From Thioclava arctica (GTDB taxonomy: Bacteria; Pseudomonadota; Alphaproteobacteria; Rhodobacterales; Rhodobacteraceae), in the NCBI RefSeq assembly GCF_040892615.1, contig NZ_JBFRYC010000003.1, forward strand, positions 186,001-250,000: DNA of 64,000 nucleotides, in the 5' to 3' direction. Positions 59,605 through 64,000 of the stretch are shown one piece after another. The notes beneath the pieces were generated by a model. That model searched no databases. It saw only the letters and a list, made by a program, of their open reading frames with translations, and was not told where the DNA came from. The stretch's first letter is position 1. Every line of letters begins with the position of its first letter. A program made the position numbers and the translations under genes.

Positions 59605-60758
59605 GGCATGAGCTCTCGAATAATAGCGTTTAGAACAGGGCGGCCCTGCTCAGTCGTGCAAATTCGACCCTGATCCAGCGTAATCATGCCAATTTCCTCT
59701 AAATGACGAATGGCAGCGGGTTCGATCTCTCTGCCAGCAAGTTTGGCATATCTGTTCATGTCGAGCCCTTCCGTCAATCGCATCGAAAAGAGAAGATACT
59801 CGATTGCTTGGTCGCTGTCGCTGAGACTTTCACGCGCACCTTCACCGGTGCCGCGTTTGCTTACTTGGTCAAGCCATTGAGTGGGGGATTTTGGCGTATC
59901 AGTTGCATAGCGCGTCCCGTTGAGCGTGAGGCGCCCATGCGCGCCGGGACCAATCCCAAGATAATCTCCATAGCGCCAGTAGATCAGGTTATGGCGGCTC
60001 TCAGAACCCGGTATCGCGTGGTTTGACACCTCATAGGCGGGCAGGCCGTGCTGATTACAGATGTCTTGTGTGATCAGATACATATCGGCCGAGGTGTCGT
60101 CGATCGGAAGGCCGTGAAGCTTGCCAAGATCGTGACGGGCCCCGAAAACTGTGCCGGGTTCGATCGTGAGTTGATAGAGGGAGAGGTGATCTGCGGCCAT
60201 ACTGAGCGCTTCGTTCAACTCAGCGCGCCATTGCTCCGTGCTCTGGTGTTGGCGCGCGTAGATCAGATCAAAGCTGACGCGGTCGAACGTATTGCGCGCA
60301 ATATCAAAGGCGCGACGTCCTTCAGCGGCGCTATGCATCCGCCCAAGGCGGCGTAAATCATCGTCATTCAGCGCCTGCATCCCCATCGAAACGCGATTCA
60401 CACCCGCGTCAAAAAAGGCTCTAAACCGCCCCGATTCAATGCTTGTGGGGTTCGCTTCGAGGGTGATCTCAGGATCGTTGACCATTGGCCAAGTCACGCG
60501 GACACGCTCCAGGATCGCGCCGACAAGTTCGGGGTCCATCAACGAGGGCGTGCCGCCACCGAAAAAGACAGTGTTGAGGGTGCGCCCCTGAGTTTCGCGG
60601 CCCACACGGTCAATCTCTGACAGGTAGGCTTTGGCCCATTGAGATTGATCAATATTGGACGAAACATGGGAATTGAAGTCGCAATAGGGGCATTTGGCGG
60701 CGCAGAAGGGCCAGTGAAGGTAGAGGCCAAAGCCGCCATTCCGCCAGTCGTCACTCAT
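59601..60758 (-). CDS. hemW: Haem chaperone HemW (radical SAM, coproporphyrinogen dehydrogenase-like)
   Basis: A 385-residue radical SAM protein: YLHWPFCAAKCPYCDFNSH holds the 4Fe-4S cysteines (Cys19, Cys23, Cys26), then VFFGGGTPSLM, EANPTSIE and GVNRVSMGMQALND. In place of the extra N-terminal cysteine-rich part of HemN it has a short start, so it is HemW rather than HemN; HemW binds haem for delivery. Overlaps ridA and the DUF454 gene, 4 nt each. Confidence 0.92.
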   Translation of the reverse strand: MSDDWRNGGFGLYLHWPFCAAKCPYCDFNSHVSSNIDQSQWAKAYLSEIDRVGRETQGRTLNTVFFGGGTPSLMDPELVGAILERVRVTWPMVNDPEITLEANPTSIESGRFRAFFDAGVNRVSMGMQALNDDDLRRLGRMHSAAEGRRAFDIARNTFDRVSFDLIYARQHQSTEQWRAELNEALSMAADHLSLYQLTIEPGTVFGARHDLGKLHGLPIDDTSADMYLITQDICNQHGLPAYEVSNHAIPGSESRHNLIYWRYGDYLGIGPGAHGRLTLNGTRYATDTPKSPTQWLDQVSKRGTGEGARESLSDSDQAIEYLLFSMRLTEGLDMNRYAKLAGREIEPAAIRHLEEIGMITLDQGRICTTEQGRPVLNAIIRELMP

Positions 60759-61135
60759 CCCCGAAAGGCCGTGACTTCGATCTCGACCTTCATCGCAGGG
60801 TTTACGAGGCCGGCGACGATCATCGTTGCCGCGGGTCGGATATTGCCGAATGCGTCGCCTAGCGCCGGCGCGATCGCCTCTATGAGGCTTGCGTCGGTGA
60901 TGATGTAATTCGCCCGCACAACGTCTTTCATCGTAAACCCGGCCTGCTCCAAAGTCGCGCGGATGGTTTTGAGCGCATTTCGAGCCTGTTCCAGCGGATC
61001 ATGGGGAAACTGACCATTGAAATCCGCGCCCGTCGTTCCAGCGACAAAGCACCAATCGCCCTGAACTACAGCGCGCGAATAACCGAGTTTCGGCTCGTAG
61101 GGGGAGGTGCCAGATATAAGGCGTCGCTCGGTCAT
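60755..61135 (-). CDS. RidA family protein
   Basis: A 126-residue RidA/YjgF family protein, which deaminates reactive enamine/imine intermediates in many bacteria. Motifs: RAVVQGDWCFVAGTTGADFNG, QARNALKTIRATLEQAGFTMKDVVRANYIITD and RPAATMIVAGLVNPAMKVEIEVTAF; the Arg of RPAAT corresponds to the conserved active-site Arg. It starts directly after the rdgB stop with no gap. Confidence 0.9.
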   Translation of the reverse strand: MTERRLISGTSPYEPKLGYSRAVVQGDWCFVAGTTGADFNGQFPHDPLEQARNALKTIRATLEQAGFTMKDVVRANYIITDASLIEAIAPALGDAFGNIRPAATMIVAGLVNPAMKVEIEVTAFRG

Positions 61136-61744
61136 CTATCCCTCGAACACTTTTACAAATTGGCGAAACGCATCAGCGCGGTGAGAGATTTGGTTTTTCT
61201 CATCGGCATCCATCTCGGCAAAGGTAATGTCGTAGCCGTCGGGTTGAAACATTGGATCATAACCATGACCAAGCTTGCCGCGCATTGGCCAAACCAACTG
61301 TCCCTCAACCTTGCCAGCGAAGACCTCGTCATGACCATCGGGCCACGCAAGCACGAGGGTCGAACGAAACCGCGCAATGCGTGGGGCAGGGGCCGCAATG
61401 TCATTGCAGGCCTTCCAGGTTTTCTCCATCGCCATCGTGAAATCACGACCGGTGGGTGTGGTTGCCCAATCGGCAGTAAAGACGCCTGGCGCACCGTTCA
61501 GGCAATCCACCTCAATCCCGGAATCATCGGCGAGTGCGGGCAGTCCGGTGGCCTTGGCGGCAGCATGGGCCTTGATGCGCGCATTGCCGACAAAGGTGTC
61601 TTCGGTTTCGTCTGGCTCGGGAAGGTTCAAGGCCTTGGCGCCAACGACCTCAATGCCGAAAGGCGCAAGGATAGAGACGATTTCCTCAAGTTTCCCCGCA
61701 TTATGCGTGGCAACCAATAGCTTTTTGTCCGTGAATTTTCTCAT
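61136..61744 (-). CDS. rdgB: Non-canonical purine NTP pyrophosphatase (dITP/XTP)
   Basis: Hydrolyses ITP, dITP and XTP to keep damaged purines out of nucleic acids. 202 residues: LLVATHNAGKLEEIVSIL, FVGNARIKAHAAAKATGLPALADDSGIEVDCLNGAPGVF and GYDPMFQPDG, SHRADAFRQF. It overlaps rph by 4 nt. Confidence 0.95.
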   Translation of the reverse strand: MRKFTDKKLLVATHNAGKLEEIVSILAPFGIEVVGAKALNLPEPDETEDTFVGNARIKAHAAAKATGLPALADDSGIEVDCLNGAPGVFTADWATTPTGRDFTMAMEKTWKACNDIAAPAPRIARFRSTLVLAWPDGHDEVFAGKVEGQLVWPMRGKLGHGYDPMFQPDGYDITFAEMDADEKNQISHRADAFRQFVKVFEG

Positions 61745-62454
61745 CCGACGGCAGCTTTCTGCGCTGCGACGAGCTGCGCCACGCCTGCCTCAGCCATGTC
61801 GAGCAGCTTGTTCATCTGATCGCGCGAAAAGGTAGCGCCCTCGGCAGACATCTGCACTTCGATCAGCTTGCCAGCGCCAGTCATGATGAAATTACCATCT
61901 GTGCCTGCTTCGCTATCCTCGGCATAATCGAGGTCAGCGACCGGCTGGCCTGCATAGATCCCGCAGCTGATTGCAGCAACATGGTCCAGAAGCGGATCGG
62001 AGGTGCAGGCGCCCGTTTTAAGAAGTTTATTTGCAGCCAAACGCAGCGCAACCCAGCCCCCGGTGATCGAAGCACAGCGCGTGCCGCCATCGGCCTGAAT
62101 GACATCGCAATCCACGACGATCTGACGTTCGCCCAGTGCAGAGCGGTCCACGCCCGCGCGCAGTGCCCGTCCGATCAGGCGTTGGATTTCAACGGTGCGA
62201 CCGCCTTGTTTGCCAGCCGCAGCCTCGCGCCGGTTGCGGGTATTGGTCGCACGGGGTAGCATCCCGTATTCTGCGGTGACCCAGCCGAGGCCCGAGCCCT
62301 TGAGGAAAGACGGTGCGCGATCTTCGATCGAGGCGGTGCACAGAACGTGCGTGTCGCCCATTTTGATCAGGCAAGAGCCCTCGGCGTGTTTTGTTACGCC
62401 CGTTTCGATTGAAATCGTGCGAAGGTCGCTTAACTCTCTGCCGGAAGGGCGCAT
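61741..62454 (-). CDS. rph: Ribonuclease PH
   Basis: Phosphorolytic 3' exoribonuclease that trims tRNA 3' ends. 237 residues: MRPSGRELSDLRTISIETG at the start, GSCLIKMGDTHVLCTASIEDRAP, RATNTRNRREAA and QADGGTRCASITGG. The first gene of the rph-rdgB-ridA-hemW operon, divergent from hrcA; the two start codons are 120 bp apart. Confidence 0.97.
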   Translation of the reverse strand: MRPSGRELSDLRTISIETGVTKHAEGSCLIKMGDTHVLCTASIEDRAPSFLKGSGLGWVTAEYGMLPRATNTRNRREAAAGKQGGRTVEIQRLIGRALRAGVDRSALGERQIVVDCDVIQADGGTRCASITGGWVALRLAANKLLKTGACTSDPLLDHVAAISCGIYAGQPVADLDYAEDSEAGTDGNFIMTGAGKLIEVQMSAEGATFSRDQMNKLLDMAEAGVAQLVAAQKAAVG

Positions 62455-62574
62455 CTTTGGATCCTCTCAACTGGTTTGATCCCATTTGATCCCCGCGTGG
62501 CCGCGATGCAACCCCGAAAGCCGAGATTGACGACCGGCCTCACGCAGCTTTAATTCACTCGGAGGCGCGCTGAG

Positions 62575-63636
62575 ATGACAGTTAAGACCGATATTCTGAC
62601 CGAGATGAATGACCGCTCCCGCGAGGTGTTTCGCCGGGTGGTTGAGGGGTATTTGTCTTCGGGAGATCCGGTGGGGTCGCGCACATTGACCCGTCAAATG
62701 ACGGAAAAACTGTCAGCGGCCACCATCCGAAACGTCATGCAAGACCTCGAATATCTGGGGCTGTTGGACAGCCCGCATGTGTCGGCCGGGCGTATTCCTA
62801 CGCAGTTGGGCCTGCGGATGTTTGTCGATGGTGTGATGGAGTTGAGCCATCTCGGTGAGGATGACCGCGCCGCGTTAGAAGCGACGATGGGGGCAAATTC
62901 GGGTGATGTAGGGTCTATTTTAGGGCGTGTTTCAAGCGCTCTGTCGGGGATGACGCAGGGCGCGAGCCTTGTTTTGGCGCCCAAACAAGAGGCACCGATC
63001 CGACATATCGAGTTTGTTTCACTTGCTCTGGACCGCGCGCTGGTTGTCTTGGTCTTTGCCGACGGTCAGGTAGAAAATAGGGTATTTACGCCGCCAATCG
63101 GGCAGACGCCGTCATCCATGCGCGAGGCCGCGAATTTCCTGAACGCGATGGCAGAGGGGCGAACTCTCTCAGAGCTGCGCTCCCATATTCTGCATCAAAT
63201 CGCCAACCGTCGGCAGGAAATTGATTCGCTGGCGGCCGAGTTGATCGACAATGGTTTGGCTGCTTGGGAAGATAAGGGCGAGCGATCTGAGCGTTTGATC
63301 GTGCGTGGCCGGGCGAATTTGCTGGGCGAAGAGGTTGATCTCGACCGCATCCGCACCCTTTTTGATGATCTGGAGCGCAAGCGCGATATCGCGGAATTCC
63401 TGAATCTGGCCGAGGATGGCGAAGGTGTGCGCATTTTTATTGGCTCTGAGAACAAACTTTTCTCGCTTTCGGGTTCCTCTTTGGTGGTCTCTCCTTATAT
63501 GAACGCTGACCGGAAGATCATCGGCGCGGTTGGTGTAATCGGGCCGACGCGGCTAAACTATGGGCGGATCGTTCCGATTGTGGATTATACAGCGCAGCTG
63601 GTCGGGCGATTGATTTCCGGCCAGAGCAAGGGATGA
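62575..63636 (+). CDS. hrcA: Heat-inducible transcription repressor HrcA
   Basis: A 353-residue repressor of groESL that binds CIRCE elements, which are not in this window. The winged-helix N-terminus has SREVFRRVVEGYLSSGDPVGSRTLTRQ and LSAATIRNVMQDLEYLGLLDSPHVSAGRIPT; the C-terminal GAF-like domain has VVVGPSRMNYGR-like GPTRLNYGRIVPIVDYTA. CGGAGG lies 10 nt before the ATG. hrcA-grpE is a conserved heat-shock pair. Confidence 0.96.
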   Translation: MTVKTDILTEMNDRSREVFRRVVEGYLSSGDPVGSRTLTRQMTEKLSAATIRNVMQDLEYLGLLDSPHVSAGRIPTQLGLRMFVDGVMELSHLGEDDRAALEATMGANSGDVGSILGRVSSALSGMTQGASLVLAPKQEAPIRHIEFVSLALDRALVVLVFADGQVENRVFTPPIGQTPSSMREAANFLNAMAEGRTLSELRSHILHQIANRRQEIDSLAAELIDNGLAAWEDKGERSERLIVRGRANLLGEEVDLDRIRTLFDDLERKRDIAEFLNLAEDGEGVRIFIGSENKLFSLSGSSLVVSPYMNADRKIIGAVGVIGPTRLNYGRIVPIVDYTAQLVGRLISGQSKG

Positions 63637-63641
63637 AGGGC

Positions 63642-64000
63642 ATGAGCGAGAAGAAAGACGAAATTGCCGAAGATCAGGCCCATGTGGATGAGGCTTTTGA
63701 AGATATCATGGCCGCAGAGGCCGATGAGATCGAGCAGTTGCGTGCCGAACGTGATGAGTTCCGTGAACGCTTCATGCGCGCTTTGGCCGATGCCGAGAAT
63801 GCGCGCAAGCGGGCTGATAAAGAGCGGCAAGAGGCCTCAAATTACGGTGGTTCGCGTTTGGCGCGTGACATGCTGCCGGTATTTGACGCTTTGCAGCGCG
63901 CCTTGGAGGCCGTAACCGAAGAGCAGCGTGCCCAAGCGGGGCCGGTGATCCAAGGGATCGAGTTGACACAGCGCGAGCTGATCAATGTCTTCGCGCGGCA
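63642..64000 (+). CDS. grpE: Nucleotide exchange factor GrpE (partial)
   Basis: Cut by the right edge after about 119 residues. GrpE releases ADP from DnaK. The seen part has an acidic N-terminus and the coiled-coil start ADEIEQLRAERDEFRERFMRALADAENARKRADKERQEA, then the GSRLARDMLPVFDALQRALE. ATG 63642 is favoured (AAGGG about 10 nt upstream); ATG 63633, overlapping the hrcA stop, is the alternative. Confidence 0.95.
   Translation, partial: MSEKKDEIAEDQAHVDEAFEDIMAAEADEIEQLRAERDEFRERFMRALADAENARKRADKERQEASNYGGSRLARDMLPVFDALQRALEAVTEEQRAQAGPVIQGIELTQRELINVFAR

Noticed and set aside
1..64000. CRISPR arrays, insertion sequences, prophage, defence or toxin-antitoxin genes
   Set aside because: No regularly spaced repeats, transposase, integrase, nuclease-defence or toxin motifs were seen in any gene-sized frame.

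Overview
The window looks like a stretch of the main chromosome of a member of the Rhodobacterales (Paracoccaceae/Roseobacter group, Alphaproteobacteria). This rests on several things seen in the sequence: a sigma-E/ChrR zinc anti-sigma pair next to a fatty-acid modification operon, HemJ as the protoporphyrinogen oxidase, a long-form HPF next to ptsN, the order rho-mnmE-mnmG-rsmG-parA-parB, and a NodH-like sulfotransferase. No phage, transposase, CRISPR array or rRNA gene was found. Apart from a short unexplained stretch behind a tRNA-Arg gene, the region reads as core chromosome. Family assignments come from recognising motifs by eye, not from database searches.

Layout, left to right. (1) 1-4792: the C-terminal half of glutamate synthase (gltB), a DUF1269 protein, a stand-alone Hint-domain protein and the peptidoglycan glycosyltransferase mtgA. 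(2) 4793-10060: a singlet-oxygen/membrane-lipid stress module. A minus-strand operon (flavin oxidoreductase, DUF1365, cyclopropane-fatty-acid synthase-like methyltransferase, DUF3833) is divergent from rpoE-chrR, and both sides carry a TGATCC -35 box. (3) 10406-16711: small basic proteins, a transglutaminase-like protein, ribonuclease D, then kdsD-lptC-lptA-lptB and hpf-ptsN (LPS core supply and transport, ribosome hibernation, PTS-Ntr). (4) 16710-26672: a surface-glycan region with a sulfotransferase, a GT14-like and two GT2-like glycosyltransferases, galE, galU, kdsB, cysQ and an ABC-2 permease. Together they suggest a sulfated, possibly Kdo-linked surface polysaccharide. (5) 26694-29786: a LacI-family regulator with a GntR-like operator, tRNA-Arg(CCU), an SbmA/BacA-like transporter and tRNA-Pro(CGG). 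(6) 29838-37956: a DMT exporter, leuB, and leuD-leuC separated from leuB by four unrelated genes. A possible leaderless 28-codon ORF lies at the predicted start of the leuCD transcript. (7) 38211-46045: MscS channel, rsfS-rlmH, gpmI-envC-ctpA, rppH, and (minus strand) the NAD genes nadA-nadB-nadC, which run to 48646.

(8) 48751-59247 is the replication-origin region. dnaQ-coaE-aroE-maf run left on the minus strand, and hemJ-rho-mnmE-mnmG-rsmG-parA-parB run right on the plus strand. The roughly 400-bp gap between maf and hemJ holds several DnaA boxes (two perfect) and an AT-rich tract, as expected of oriC. Two perfect parS palindromes sit at the start of mnmG and inside rsmG, 1.9 kb apart, just upstream of parAB. 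(9) 59248-64000: a tightly packed minus-strand operon rph-rdgB-ridA-hemW-DUF454, divergent from hrcA-grpE (grpE is cut by the right edge).

The most interesting items for follow-up are the divergent sigma-E control region, the oriC/parS architecture, the sulfated-glycan cluster, the candidate leader peptide of leuCD, a candidate small RNA between the LacI gene and tRNA-Arg, and a transglutaminase-like protein lacking the usual catalytic histidine. I did not find a clearly undescribed multi-gene defence or mobile system.
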